Origin: Cytophagales bacterium
GTDB lineage: Bacteria > Bacteroidota > Bacteroidia > Cytophagales > Cyclobacteriaceae
Direction of reading: 5' to 3'
Length of the DNA: 59,677 nucleotides
NCBI GenBank assembly: GCA_022360055.1
Contig: JAKSDO010000052.1
Span: 1 to 59,677 of the forward strand
Positions within the stretch are counted from its first letter, which is position 1, and the number at the start of each line of letters is the position of its first letter. Made by a program: the position numbers and the translations under genes. Below, one piece after another: positions 36,543 through 45,398 of the stretch. The notes below the pieces were generated by a model. That model worked only from the letters and a program-made list of their open reading frames with translations. It ran no database searches and was not told the origin of the DNA.

Positions 36543-36683
36543 TCGCGTCCCGAAAACAGTTTGTATTATGCGGGAGGTGAGTTTTCAATGTATGGACCTA
36601 TGCCCAAAGAACATACGACAGAAATTCCAAAGAAGTTTTGTTATAGAACGTCCGCCAAGTTTGTGATTCTCGATGACAACTGA
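36543..36683 (+). pseudogene. Unidentified gene tail
   Basis: A stop-bounded frame of 46 codons reads LYYAGGEFSMYGPMPKEHTT and, further on, KFVILDDN before the stop. It looks like the real C-terminus of a larger protein by composition but I do not recognise the family. No start or upstream part remains. Confidence 0.35.
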
Positions 36684-36754
36684 TAAGATGAATTGGGAAT
36701 TTCCAAGCATCGCAAGTCCCCTGACAGAAATATGTTAATAAGACAAAAATAATT

Positions 36755-36788
36755 TTATTGATAAACTAAAGCGTTTTAGTTATATTTG
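36755..36788 (+). promoter_or_regulatory. Promoter overlapping a LacI-type operator
   Basis: ACTAAAGCGTTTTAGT (36765-36780) is a second ACTAAA-NCGN-TTTAGT palindrome. It is directly followed by TATATTTG (36781-36788), a match to the Bacteroidota -7 box TAnnTTTG, and TTG at 36758-36760 lies at about -33 spacing. The operator thus fills the spacer, as for a repressor site. The gene it served is now only a fragment (36825-37085). Confidence 0.5.
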
Positions 36789-36824
36789 ATTCACTGACTT
36801 CTTAGTCAAATATGGATAGTCAAT

Positions 36825-37085
36825 ATGCCACAACTTATGGCAAAAGCGGGTATCGATAACATGTTTATCAGCCGTCATGAAAGGGGAGTGTTTGATTGGC
36901 TAAGCCCCGATGGTTCCAGTGTTACAACTTATACTCCTGGTCATTACATTGATTTCTATAACATTCTGGCCAAAGAAAATGATGAGGCAATAAGGGGGTT
37001 GGCAAAGCAGGCTTTGGTTTGGTCAGATGGCTGCAATGATGTTCCGGTATCGAATCTTTTCCTGAAATCTTGGACATTATTTTAG
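36825..37085 (+). pseudogene. Internal fragment resembling a GH38-type glycoside hydrolase
   Basis: An 86-codon frame begins PQLMAKAGIDNMFISR and continues FDWLSPDGSSVTTYTPGHY. This is the pattern of the segment of GH38-like (alpha-mannosidase type) enzymes where 'PQ-LAKAG' precedes the W-DGS motif. Signal peptide, catalytic nucleophile and C-terminal domains are missing. It cannot be functional. Family call is tentative. Confidence 0.45.
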
Positions 37086-37122
37086 AGCGCTCCTTCTCGT
37101 TATAAATCAATAAAATTGTGCG

Positions 37123-37132
37123 CAAACGTTTG
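37123..37132. promoter_or_regulatory. Perfect palindrome CAAACGTTTG
   Basis: A 10-bp perfect palindrome with central CG within GCGCAAACGTTTGACT, close to PurR/CcpA-type LacI operators. It lies about 130 nt before a truncated lipoprotein start at 37260. Regulatory role is inference. Confidence 0.35.
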
Positions 37133-37259
37133 ACTGGATTTGACTAAAGAACCCCACTAAATTTATTCCCCCGATGAGGCTGTCATCAAATACTGAACTT
37201 AGCACCCGTTTCAAGCAAATATGGAGCGCAATAAGCTAATCGATAAAAATGTAACATTA

Positions 37260-37328
37260 TGAAAAATTTATTTTTAGTTCTATTTGCTATGATCCTTTCT
37301 GAAAATGCAATATCATGCCTGAGATAAT
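37260..37328 (+). pseudogene. Orphan lipoprotein signal peptide
   Basis: ATG opens MKNLFLVLFAMILSENAISC, a good lipoprotein signal with Cys, and stops two codons later. It is the 5' stub of a gene whose body has been deleted. The 88-nt repeat copy 2 follows about 65 nt later. Confidence 0.45.
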
Positions 37329-37393
37329 TATTGAGACATACAAGATAGTGATGATCAACGGCGCATGGTGAGGTGTCTGCAAATTTTAAACAG

Positions 37394-37481
37394 ATGAAAC
37401 CGGCGTGGCCGGAGCAAATTCAGGACACACACGAGCATGATTATATATATCTGTGTGTCAGCTAACTAAAAAAATGTAAAC
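37394..37481 (+). repeat. 88-nt repeat, copy 2 (upstream of the fucosidase gene)
   Basis: Near-identical to 2843-2929. Stem 1 is CCGGC (37400-37404) with GCCGG (37408-37412). Stem 2 is GACACACA (37424-37431) with TGTGTGTC (37452-37459), longer than in copy 1. The 35 nt around the stem 2 left arm are unchanged between copies. It lies 127 nt before the GH29 start. Confidence 0.6.
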
Positions 37482-37608
37482 AGATAAAATATTGAATAAT
37501 ACGCATTAATGAAATGATCCAAATCAGTCGGAATACGATGAAAATTGACTGCAATTTCATCAATACGGAATTTACACATATCAAAGAAAAATCAGATAAA
37601 ATAACATT

Positions 37609-39060
37609 ATGAAGAAGCTGATATTTGCAATTATTGCTTTTACTGTGTCCGGGCAGGTTTTTGCGCAAAAAAAGTACGAAGCCAATTGGGAATCTATCGA
37701 TCGTCGCCCGATACCGGAATGGTACACCGACGCAAAATTTGGGATTTTTATCCATTGGGGGCCATATTCTGTTCCCGCTTTTTCCAAAGTAGGCGAATAT
37801 TCGGAATGGTATTGGAGTAAGCTCGTCAACAACGACAGCGGTGGAGCGTACAGGGCATTCCACAATAAAGTTTATGGCAAAAACTTTTCTTATCAGGATT
37901 TTGTGCCATTGTTCACCTGTGAGCTGTACGACGCCGACCAATGGGCAGATGTTTTTCAAAAATCAGGAGCAAAATACGTTGTACTCACTTCAAAACACCA
38001 TGATGGGTACACCCTTTGGCCAAGCAAGGAGTCCGATAAGTCCTGGGGACGCCCCTGGAATTCCACCAATTCAGGCCCGGGACGCGACTTGTTGGGGGAA
38101 TTGACGGATGCCGTGAGAAAAACCGATGTAAAGATGGGAATCTATTATTCGCTTTACGAATGGTTCAACCCGTTATATAAATCAGATGTAGGGCTCTATG
38201 TAGACAAACACATGGTGCCGCAGTTCAAAGATGTGGTCGAGAAGTACGCTCCTTCCCTGATATTCACTGACGGGGAGTGGGACCATCCATATACCACATG
38301 GAAGGCGACTGAAGTGCTCTCATGGCTGTATAACGAAGCTCCCAATAAAGAAGAAGTAGTAATCAATGACCGTTGGGGAAAACACACCCGTCACAATCAC
38401 GGCGGTTATTATACGACCGAATATGGCTCGGGGCTGCCCAATGGAGAACATGCCTGGGAAGAAAACCGGGGCATGGGGCATTCGTTCGGTTACAGTCGCA
38501 CCGAAAATGCGGAAGATTATAACTCCGCTCAAGAACTGATTTATATGTTGATAGACATCGTAAGCCGCGGAGGTAATTTTTTACTGGATATCGGTCCTAC
38601 CGGAGATGGGCGTATTCCCGTAGTTATGCAGGAACGTTTGTTGGAAATGGGTGATTGGCTAAAAGTGAATGGAGCGGCTATTTACGGCACCACCACCTGG
38701 AACAAGACCTGCCAATGGTCCAGGGGAAAAGTAAAAGAAGCTGCCCGGGGGCACGCTCGCACCAAGTACGATGTAATGAAGCTTACCATATCGCCGGACG
38801 AGGGTATGGCGGTCAAAGAACTTTTCTTTACCAAAAAAGAAGACAATTTGTATTGTATAAGCCCCATTTATCCTAAAGACAAGCTGATTGTAAAAGATGT
38901 TCGGATAAAGTCCGGCGCAACGATTGAAATGCTCGGATATCCAAAAAAGCTGAAATGGAGACAAAAAGGAGAAAATATTGAAATAGAAGTGCCATACCTG
39001 ACAGCCTCCGAAGTTCCCTGCGAACATGCCTGGACATTTAAGCTGAGCAACGTAAAGTGA
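37609..39060 (+). CDS. GH29 alpha-L-fucosidase
   Basis: A 483-residue exported fucosidase; signal peptide cleaved near VFAQ. Family motifs: KFGIFIHWGPYSVPAF (43-58), LTSKHHDGYTLWPS (126-139), and IFTDGEWD with the catalytic nucleophile Asp221. NFLLDIGPTGDGRIP near 325 is another GH29 hallmark. A short C-terminal beta-domain follows. It releases terminal alpha-L-fucose. No heparin substrate needs it, so it either belongs to another (largely deleted) glycan locus or serves fucosylated glycans of the second SusCD system. Its flanks are full of gene remnants. Confidence 0.93.
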   Translation: MKKLIFAIIAFTVSGQVFAQKKYEANWESIDRRPIPEWYTDAKFGIFIHWGPYSVPAFSKVGEYSEWYWSKLVNNDSGGAYRAFHNKVYGKNFSYQDFVPLFTCELYDADQWADVFQKSGAKYVVLTSKHHDGYTLWPSKESDKSWGRPWNSTNSGPGRDLLGELTDAVRKTDVKMGIYYSLYEWFNPLYKSDVGLYVDKHMVPQFKDVVEKYAPSLIFTDGEWDHPYTTWKATEVLSWLYNEAPNKEEVVINDRWGKHTRHNHGGYYTTEYGSGLPNGEHAWEENRGMGHSFGYSRTENAEDYNSAQELIYMLIDIVSRGGNFLLDIGPTGDGRIPVVMQERLLEMGDWLKVNGAAIYGTTTWNKTCQWSRGKVKEAARGHARTKYDVMKLTISPDEGMAVKELFFTKKEDNLYCISPIYPKDKLIVKDVRIKSGATIEMLGYPKKLKWRQKGENIEIEVPYLTASEVPCEHAWTFKLSNVK

Positions 39061-39143
39061 GCAGAGAGCAATGGAAAATTAATGAAATCCGCTTTATAGT
39101 TTCAGGATTTCAGGTTTCAACATATCCAAGAGAATGAACACTG

Positions 39144-39209
39144 GACATTCCCACCCCTCACCTGGATCAACTGTCCAAAGAAGGCGTAACCTTTACCACG
39201 GGGTATTGC
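39144..39209 (+). pseudogene. N-terminal fragment of a sulfatase
   Basis: 22 codons read DIPTPHLDQLSKEGVTFTTG then YC, the classic 'TP-x-LD-x-LA-x-EGV-x-F' segment just before the formylglycine motif of S1 sulfatases. A stop follows shortly and the rest is missing. Confidence 0.65.
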
Positions 39210-39229
39210 TAAAGAATATTGAGATTTTA

Positions 39230-39286
39230 TCTACAATGTAGAACAAATATCATTTATATCTCATACATTTATTCTACAAAATAGAA
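39230..39286 (+). promoter_or_regulatory. PadR-type operator/promoter, copy 1
   Basis: TCTACAATGTAGA (39230-39242) is a perfect 13-bp inverted repeat. TGTAGA at 39237-39242 also pairs with TCTACA at 39273-39278, 30 nt apart. The same TGTAGAACAAATA...TCTACA arrangement with a 29-nt gap precedes the second PadR gene at 56320. Autoregulation by the PadR proteins is the likely meaning. Confidence 0.6.
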
Positions 39287-39294
39287 AAAATAAA

Positions 39295-39627
39295 ATGGGA
39301 AAAGAGTATCTGGGCGAATTTGAAGAGCTTATATTACTGATGGTTACTCTATTAAAAGAGGAAGCTTATGGTTTGGGGATCTGCGAAGAGCTAAAAAAGC
39401 AAACTGGAAGGTCAACTGCTATTGGCGCTGTACATGCCACACTCAACAGGTTAGAAAATAAGGGTTTCGTTGAATCTTATCTCGGCGATCCTACAAAAGA
39501 AAGAGGAGGAAGACGCAAAAGATTGTACACGTTGACAGCATATGGAAGAGAGGCGCTTGTCTATAGTAGAGATATCAGAGTGAACATCTGGACCCAAATT
39601 CCTGAACTTGCCATCAAAATTTTGTGA
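39295..39627 (+). CDS. PadR-family transcriptional regulator (orphan)
   Basis: A 110-residue winged-helix regulator of the kind that normally precedes an FtsX permease with a prefix domain. GEFEELILLMVTLL starts helix 1, GAVHATLNRLENKGFVES is the recognition region (residues 43-60), and ERGGRRKRLYTLTAYGREAL is the wing and helix that follow. Here the cognate permease is missing: the sequence downstream turns into a transposase remnant. Its promoter carries the same inverted repeats as that of the damaged PadR gene at 56320, so this protein could still act there. Confidence 0.88.
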   Translation: MGKEYLGEFEELILLMVTLLKEEAYGLGICEELKKQTGRSTAIGAVHATLNRLENKGFVESYLGDPTKERGGRRKRLYTLTAYGREALVYSRDIRVNIWTQIPELAIKIL

Positions 39628-40091
39628 TACCCGGAAGCATGGCCCTCCTTCTAGCTCTAATAACTGTGAGTTTTCATACCTACAAGACAGCAAAATAAAA
39701 TCCGGTTAATTCGTTGAGAGATGAATAGTGCCATTTCGCGAACACCTCGATCATTATGAAATGATGCTGGTATACAATGTTGGAATGAGCACTCAATCTG
39801 CTTTGCAGAAGATTAAAACGAGCAATCGACTTTCAATTTCTGTATAAATTCACCGAACAATACTATGGTAAATGCGGTCAGAAATCCATCGATCCTGTCG
39901 TCTTTTTCAAGATATGTTTAGTCGGTTTGAACAGATTCTAACCCATTCTTTTACGCCATGCATTTTCTGTGGCTAAATTCATGTGCACTAAACCCGGCTT
40001 TGTCCGGGCTCAGGTGGTATATGATTTCTCAGAATATGGTATTGACTTTAATTTAATATCTTGCAAGCCGTTATTGTATTTTTTCAAAGTT
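39628..40091. other. Decayed stretch between PadR and sigma factor genes
   Basis: Apart from the transposase remnant at 39822-39941 no gene is recognisable. A short GC hairpin (CCCGG 39993-39997 with CCGGG 40004-40008) lies before the sigma factor gene but has no T-run. Confidence 0.4.
39822..39941 (+). mobile_element. IS1182-type transposase remnant
   Basis: 39 codons read AIDFQFLYKFTEQYYGKCGQ and then KSIDPVVFFKICLVG. This is the N-terminal 'D-x-x-FL...YY-x-x-GR-SIDPVV-FK' region of IS1182/IS4-like transposases. A stop follows; catalytic DDE part and terminal repeats are not seen. Confidence 0.65.
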
Positions 40092-40688
40092 ATGCCCGAC
40101 AAAAGTTTTGACGATGACGTACAATTGGTGAAGCAATTAGCCGGAGGCAATGAAGAAGCTTTCAAAAAGCTATACCTGAAATACATCGATCGGATCCATA
40201 ACTTTGTTTTAAGTATTTGTAAATCCCCGGAGCTCTCCATGGATGTGTGCCACGACATATTTATGAAAGTATGGAAAGCCAGGGAAGAGCTGGATGCTAC
40301 AACCTCATTCAAATCGTTTTTGTTTACAATCGCTAAGAATCATGTGCTTAACATCATCAAAAGAGCATCAAAGCGACGTGAGATACATGATGAAATTATT
40401 AGTTATGTACCTGTAAGCCAAAAGTGGATTGTGGAGGATGAGATGTTATATTCAGAGATGAATGAACTACTGAATAAAGCAATAGAAAACCTACCCCCCC
40501 AAAGAAAAAAAATATATAAACTCTCCAGGCTTGAAGGATTGACCCACAGTAAGATTGCTGAAAAACTGGGTATAAGCAAAGGCACGGTAAACGTACAACT
40601 TGTAAAGGCCCTGAATTCCATAAAGACTTTTCTAATTGCAAACGGCTATAATTTGATCTCGCTGCTGTTGGTAATTTTTTTTAATTAA
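40092..40688 (+). CDS. ECF RNA polymerase sigma factor
   Basis: A 198-residue sigma-70 family factor; the ATG at 40092 (MPDKSFDDD) is preferred over the GTG at 39969, whose extra 41 residues resemble nothing. Region 2 (about 10-80) carries DVCHDIFMKVWKAREEL, region 4 (about 120-175) LPPQRKKIYKLSRLEGLTHS then KLGISKGTVNVQLVKAL, the helix-turn-helix. The C-terminus ends in a hydrophobic run. A FecR anti-sigma gene follows 78 nt later and an STN-SusC after that, the standard trans-envelope signalling cascade for glycan sensing in Bacteroidota. Confidence 0.93.
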   Translation: MPDKSFDDDVQLVKQLAGGNEEAFKKLYLKYIDRIHNFVLSICKSPELSMDVCHDIFMKVWKAREELDATTSFKSFLFTIAKNHVLNIIKRASKRREIHDEIISYVPVSQKWIVEDEMLYSEMNELLNKAIENLPPQRKKIYKLSRLEGLTHSKIAEKLGISKGTVNVQLVKALNSIKTFLIANGYNLISLLLVIFFN

Positions 40689-40766
40689 TTTTTTTCGAAC
40701 ATCAGTATATATACCGGCGCACTAAATTGTATTAGATACGAGCCGGATCAAAAACGGTAATCACTA

Positions 40767-41783
40767 ATGAATAAAGAAGAAATCAAAATACTTTTTAGAA
40801 ACTACATCACTGGAGATTTGACCGAAGAGGATTTTCTGAAGGTCAACGAATACCTGAAGGAAGGCAAATATCATCACATTTGGGAAGAGGTTATTAATAA
40901 TCATACAATTGAAGATACAGGAGCTGCTTTGGATGACATTACAAAGTATAATCTATTGAGCAGGATCTTGAATTCCCAAAAGACTTCTTCCGGAGGACGG
41001 TTCAAAATACAATCCTTGTTGAAATATGCTGCCGCGCTTTTGGTTGCGCTGGGGATTTCATGGTCACTGTTTTTTTTCAACAGTCAGCAAGAACAGCAAT
41101 CGGTAAATGTTGCGGTAGTAGCAAAGAGCAACGACAAGGGCAGAAAGACAACTTTTAACCTGCCGGACGGAACGATCGTAAAACTCAACTCGAGTTCGAA
41201 ACTTCAATTTCCCGAGTATTTCGATCGTCAAAAGAGAGAGGTGTTGTTGGAGGGAGAAGCATTTTTTGAAGTGCTGAGAGACGAATCCAGACCTTTTGTT
41301 ATCAAGTCTGGCAATATCAGAACCACTGTACTTGGAACATCCTTTAATATAAATGCGCATCCTGCATCCGATCATATAGAGGTTGCGGTAGTTTCCGGAA
41401 AGGTAAGGGTAGAATCCTTAACCAAATCTTCCGAGGCTAAAGGACATAAAAGTGTGCTTCTGACAAAAAATGTGAAGGCAGTTTATAAAAAGAATCTTGA
41501 TTCACTTACTACGACTTCTTTCTTGGCTGAAGAAGACTTAGCCTGGAAAGATGGTGTAATTCTATTTAAGAATGCGAGTGAGGAGGATGTAGTGAATAAA
41601 CTGGAAGAGTGGTATGGTGTGAAGATAATAATCGAAAACCAGGGCGATAAAAATTGGGACTTAAGTGCAAAGTTTAAAAACGAGACACTTGAACACGTAC
41701 TTAAAGTAATTGGTCACCAGCGAGGTTTTAAATTTAATATCAGTCGAAAAAATGTGACAATAAAATATAAGTGTATGAAATAA
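40767..41783 (+). CDS. FecR-family anti-sigma factor
   Basis: A 338-residue inner-membrane protein with a cytoplasmic N-terminal part (about 1-85, sigma-binding), one TM segment (AAALLVALGISWSLFFF, about 92-108), the FecR domain (about 125-225, FNLPDGTIVKLNSSSKLQFP, then GEAFFEV) and a C-terminal DUF4974 domain that contacts the transducer's STN domain. It is predicted to hold the ECF factor inactive until the STN-SusC downstream binds its glycan. Confidence 0.93.
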   Translation: MNKEEIKILFRNYITGDLTEEDFLKVNEYLKEGKYHHIWEEVINNHTIEDTGAALDDITKYNLLSRILNSQKTSSGGRFKIQSLLKYAAALLVALGISWSLFFFNSQQEQQSVNVAVVAKSNDKGRKTTFNLPDGTIVKLNSSSKLQFPEYFDRQKREVLLEGEAFFEVLRDESRPFVIKSGNIRTTVLGTSFNINAHPASDHIEVAVVSGKVRVESLTKSSEAKGHKSVLLTKNVKAVYKKNLDSLTTTSFLAEEDLAWKDGVILFKNASEEDVVNKLEEWYGVKIIIENQGDKNWDLSAKFKNETLEHVLKVIGHQRGFKFNISRKNVTIKYKCMK

Positions 41784-41801
41784 ACGAGATCAATAAAAAA
41801 A

Positions 41802-41826
41802 CAGCAATGCTCCAGGAGCACTGCTG
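41802..41826. terminator. Hairpin between FecR and SusC genes
   Basis: CAGCA-A-TGCTCC pairs with GGAGCA-C-TGCTG, an 11-bp stem with one mismatch. It is preceded by seven A residues (a T-run on the minus strand) and followed by no strong T-run on the plus strand, so it may be an attenuator that separates regulator from transporter expression. Confidence 0.5.
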
Positions 41827-41926
41827 AACAAGTCTTCTTCTCCGCAGAAATACAAAGTTTGCCGCTGTCATATTTCTACTGGAGAAAAATAATAATGTAT
41901 GATTTACATCAAAACAAAGTAAAATT

Positions 41927-44900
41927 ATGAAAAATAAATTAATACTACTATTCAAGAAAATAATAATGTATTCGTTGTTTGGTTTGGTTTCACAAGGGAT
42001 CTTTTGCGGAATATTATTAGCAGTAGAGGTAGCTATTGCTCAGGAAAATGTGAGCGTAAGGGATATCAATATTAATCTGAAATTCAGCGGTAATAGTATT
42101 ATTTCCGTGATTAAAAAAATTGAACTTGAAACGGACTACACGTTTGTGTATTCCAAGCGGAAACTTGATAAGAATGTAAAGATCAGCGGTGATTACATTG
42201 GCGTCTCCTTGTATGAGGTGCTGCTTGATATATCACGTCAATCCAACCTTGCTTTCCAGCAGTTTAACAATAACATAACGGTTAAAAACATTGGTAAGGT
42301 TAAAGAAGAGTTATTAGAACCTAATGTTGAGGTTCTTCAGGGAAGAACGATCACAGGTAAAGTAACTGATGAAAATGACGAGGGCCTGCCCGGTGTAAAT
42401 GTCATTGTAAAAGGAACCGTCCAGGGAACTGTTACAGATGTCGAGGGAAATTATTCTCTTGAAGTTCCTGAAGATGCCACCCTGGTATTTAGTTCAGTTG
42501 GCTTTGTCACCGAAGAGATTATAGTTGGTGATCGGGCGATCATTGATATTGCACTGGTTCCGGATATTACAGCATTGGATGAGATTGTGGTTGTGGCATA
42601 CGGCCAGCAAAAAAAGGAAAGTGTTTTAGCTTCCATTGCAACTATTGAACCTGCTGAGTTAAAAGTTCCATCCAGTAACCTTACAACAGCTTTGGCTGGT
42701 CGTATGGCTGGTATTATTTCCTATCAACGTAGTGGAGAACCAGGTCAGGATAATGCAGAGTTCTTTATACGTGGGGTAACAACTTTTGGATACAAGAAAG
42801 ATCCTTTAATTCTAATTGATGGCGTCGAACTTTCCGCAGATGATCTCGCAAGATTACAACCGGATGATATTCAAAGCTTCTCAATTATGAAAGATGCAAC
42901 CGCAACCGCGCTTTACGGTGCACGTGGAGCTAATGGCGTAATCCTTGTAACAACAAAAGAAGGGGTAGAAGGTAAAGCAAAAGTATCCGTTCGTTTTGAA
43001 AATTCATTTAGTGCACCTACCCAGGAAGTCGAGCTTGTTGATCCAATCACATATATGTATTTGCACAATGAAGCAGTAAGAACCCGTAACCCTTTGGGAG
43101 TATTACCTTATTCTTATGAGAAGATTGAACGAACCGAAGCAGGAGCAAACCCAATTGTTTACCCGGTTACGGATTGGCAAAGTGAGTTGTTTAAAGATTA
43201 TACATCAAACCAGCGATTAAACTTCAATATAAGTGGCGGCGGTAAGATTGCGAGGTATTATATTGCTGCAACAGCTAACCAGGACAATGGCATTCTAAAG
43301 GTTGACAAAAAAAATAATTTCAACAACAATATTGACTTAAAACGATATCTGGTTCGCTCAAATATCAATATTAACATCACCGAAAGTACCGAAGCTGTTG
43401 TTCGCTTGCATGCTACGATTGACGACTATACCGGCCCTATTGATGGAGGCACGGGTGTGTATAATAAGGTGATGCGGACAAATCCGGTTTATTACCCTCC
43501 TTATTACCCCGCCGATGAGGCGAACAAGTTTACCAATCACATTTTATTCGGTAATACCGGGGACGGTAAGTACTTAAACCCATACGCCGATATGGTTAAA
43601 GGTTACAAAGACTATAGTGAAACACTTGTTTTGGCACAATTCGAACTCAAGCAAGATCTTTCCTTCATCACAGAAGGACTGAAGGCAAGGTTTCTCGGAT
43701 CAAGCAACCGTTATTCATTTTTTGATGTCTCCAGGTTCTATAATCCCTATTATTATGAAATTGGTTTCTATGACAAAATCAATGACACTTACACATTGAC
43801 ACAATTAAATCCTGACGGAGGAACGGAATATTTAAACTATAGCGAAGGTGAAAAAAAGATTACCAGTACAACGTATATGGAACTGGCTGCTAATTATGAC
43901 AGAACGTTTAACGAGAGGCACGGTGTCAGTGGTTTGGTTGTTTATATCTTACGTGAGCAATTGCTGGCAAATGCAGGAGACCTGCAAAAATCACTTCCAT
44001 ACCGGAATCAAGGAGTATCCGGGCGTTTTACCTATTCGTACGACAATAAATATTTTGCAGAATTTAACTTTGGTTACAATGGGTCAGAGCGTTTTGCCAA
44101 AAAAGAACGATTCGGTTTCTTCCCATCAGTTGGGTTCGGCTGGATCGTTTCCAATGAACGATTCTTTCACCCACTCTCAAATGCGGTATCGAACTTAAAA
44201 CTTAGAGTTACCCATGGTCTTGTAGGTAATGATGCTATTGGAAGCGCTGATGACCGGTTCTATTATCTATCCAATGTCAATATGAACGATGGAAATAAAG
44301 GTTATACCTTCGGAAGCAATTTCAACTATAGTAAAAATGGTGTGTCGATTAGCCGTTATGCTGATGATGGGATAACATGGGAAACAGCTACGAAATCAAA
44401 TATCGGATTGGAGATGGGCTTGTTCAATAAAATGGACATTATGCTGGATTTATTTCATGAACACCGGACAAATATTTTGATGGACCGTGAATCAATTCCG
44501 ACCACCATGGGATTGCAGGCCGGTGTACGCGCCAATGTGGGTGAAGCATTGGGCCGAGGCATTGATGCATCTGTTGATTACCATTTATTAAAAGGTAAAT
44601 TCTGGTTAACCGCCAGAGGTAATTATACCTATGCGACAAGTGAATTCAAAGTAAAGGAAGAGGTAGATTATTCAGCTACACCCTGGAAATCGGCAATAGG
44701 ACAGAACTTATCTCAAACATGGGGGTATGTTGCGGAACGGTTGTTTATTGATGATGAAGAAGTTGCTAATTCACCAACACAATTTGGCGAATATGCCGCA
44801 GGGGATATCAAATACAAAGATATCAATAACGATGGAAGGATTACTGAGCTGGATCAGGTACCAATAGGATATCCTACCACTCCTGAAATTGTATACGGTG

Positions 44901-45385
44901 CAGGTTTTTCAATGGGGTATAAAGAATGGGACCTCTCATGTTTTTTTCAGGGTTTGGCAAGAGAATCATTCTGGATTGATGCCAAGGCAACAGCTCCTTT
45001 TGTGGATGTCGATGATGATGGTGCGGTTATTTCAAATAATGCACTGCTCGAAGTTTGGGCTGACAGCCATTGGTCTGAAGAAACCAGGGATGTGTATGCA
45101 CTTTGGCCCAGGTTGTCTGATAGGATTGTTGACAATAATATACAAACAAATACATGGTTTATGCGTGATGGTTCTTTCTTAAGGTTGAAATCTGCCGAAT
45201 TGGGTTATTCGTTACCGACAGAATTAATCGATCGTTATGGGGTTTCACGTTTGCGGTTTTATGCAAGTGGAACGAACCTTTTAACTTTTAGCAAATTCAG
45301 TTTATGGGATCCTGAAATGGGAAGCAATGGCCTAGGCTATCCCGTTCAAAGAGTATTAAATCTGGGGGTACAAGTCCAATTCTAA
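41927..45385 (+). CDS. SusC-family TonB-dependent transducer with STN domain
   Basis: A 1152-residue outer-membrane receptor. After the signal peptide (near AIAQE) come the STN/secretin-TonB domain (about 45-125, VSVRDININLKFSG, VSLYEVLLDISRQS), the carboxypeptidase-like domain (about 140-215), a TonB-box-like EIVVVAYGQQKK, the plug (LIDGVELSADDLARLQPDD, DATATALYGARGANGV) and the barrel ending in LGVQVQF. The STN domain reaches the FecR protein encoded upstream. The substrate is unknown; enzymes downstream (GH172) point away from heparin. Confidence 0.95.
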   Translation: MKNKLILLFKKIIMYSLFGLVSQGIFCGILLAVEVAIAQENVSVRDININLKFSGNSIISVIKKIELETDYTFVYSKRKLDKNVKISGDYIGVSLYEVLLDISRQSNLAFQQFNNNITVKNIGKVKEELLEPNVEVLQGRTITGKVTDENDEGLPGVNVIVKGTVQGTVTDVEGNYSLEVPEDATLVFSSVGFVTEEIIVGDRAIIDIALVPDITALDEIVVVAYGQQKKESVLASIATIEPAELKVPSSNLTTALAGRMAGIISYQRSGEPGQDNAEFFIRGVTTFGYKKDPLILIDGVELSADDLARLQPDDIQSFSIMKDATATALYGARGANGVILVTTKEGVEGKAKVSVRFENSFSAPTQEVELVDPITYMYLHNEAVRTRNPLGVLPYSYEKIERTEAGANPIVYPVTDWQSELFKDYTSNQRLNFNISGGGKIARYYIAATANQDNGILKVDKKNNFNNNIDLKRYLVRSNININITESTEAVVRLHATIDDYTGPIDGGTGVYNKVMRTNPVYYPPYYPADEANKFTNHILFGNTGDGKYLNPYADMVKGYKDYSETLVLAQFELKQDLSFITEGLKARFLGSSNRYSFFDVSRFYNPYYYEIGFYDKINDTYTLTQLNPDGGTEYLNYSEGEKKITSTTYMELAANYDRTFNERHGVSGLVVYILREQLLANAGDLQKSLPYRNQGVSGRFTYSYDNKYFAEFNFGYNGSERFAKKERFGFFPSVGFGWIVSNERFFHPLSNAVSNLKLRVTHGLVGNDAIGSADDRFYYLSNVNMNDGNKGYTFGSNFNYSKNGVSISRYADDGITWETATKSNIGLEMGLFNKMDIMLDLFHEHRTNILMDRESIPTTMGLQAGVRANVGEALGRGIDASVDYHLLKGKFWLTARGNYTYATSEFKVKEEVDYSATPWKSAIGQNLSQTWGYVAERLFIDDEEVANSPTQFGEYAAGDIKYKDINNDGRITELDQVPIGYPTTPEIVYGAGFSMGYKEWDLSCFFQGLARESFWIDAKATAPFVDVDDDGAVISNNALLEVWADSHWSEETRDVYALWPRLSDRIVDNNIQTNTWFMRDGSFLRLKSAELGYSLPTELIDRYGVSRLRFYASGTNLLTFSKFSLWDPEMGSNGLGYPVQRVLNLGVQVQF

Positions 45386-45398
45386 AATGGTTACAATT

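Noticed and set aside
39993-40008. CCCGG/CCGGG hairpin before the sigma factor gene
   Set aside because: Only 5 bp and no T-run; not enough for a terminator call.
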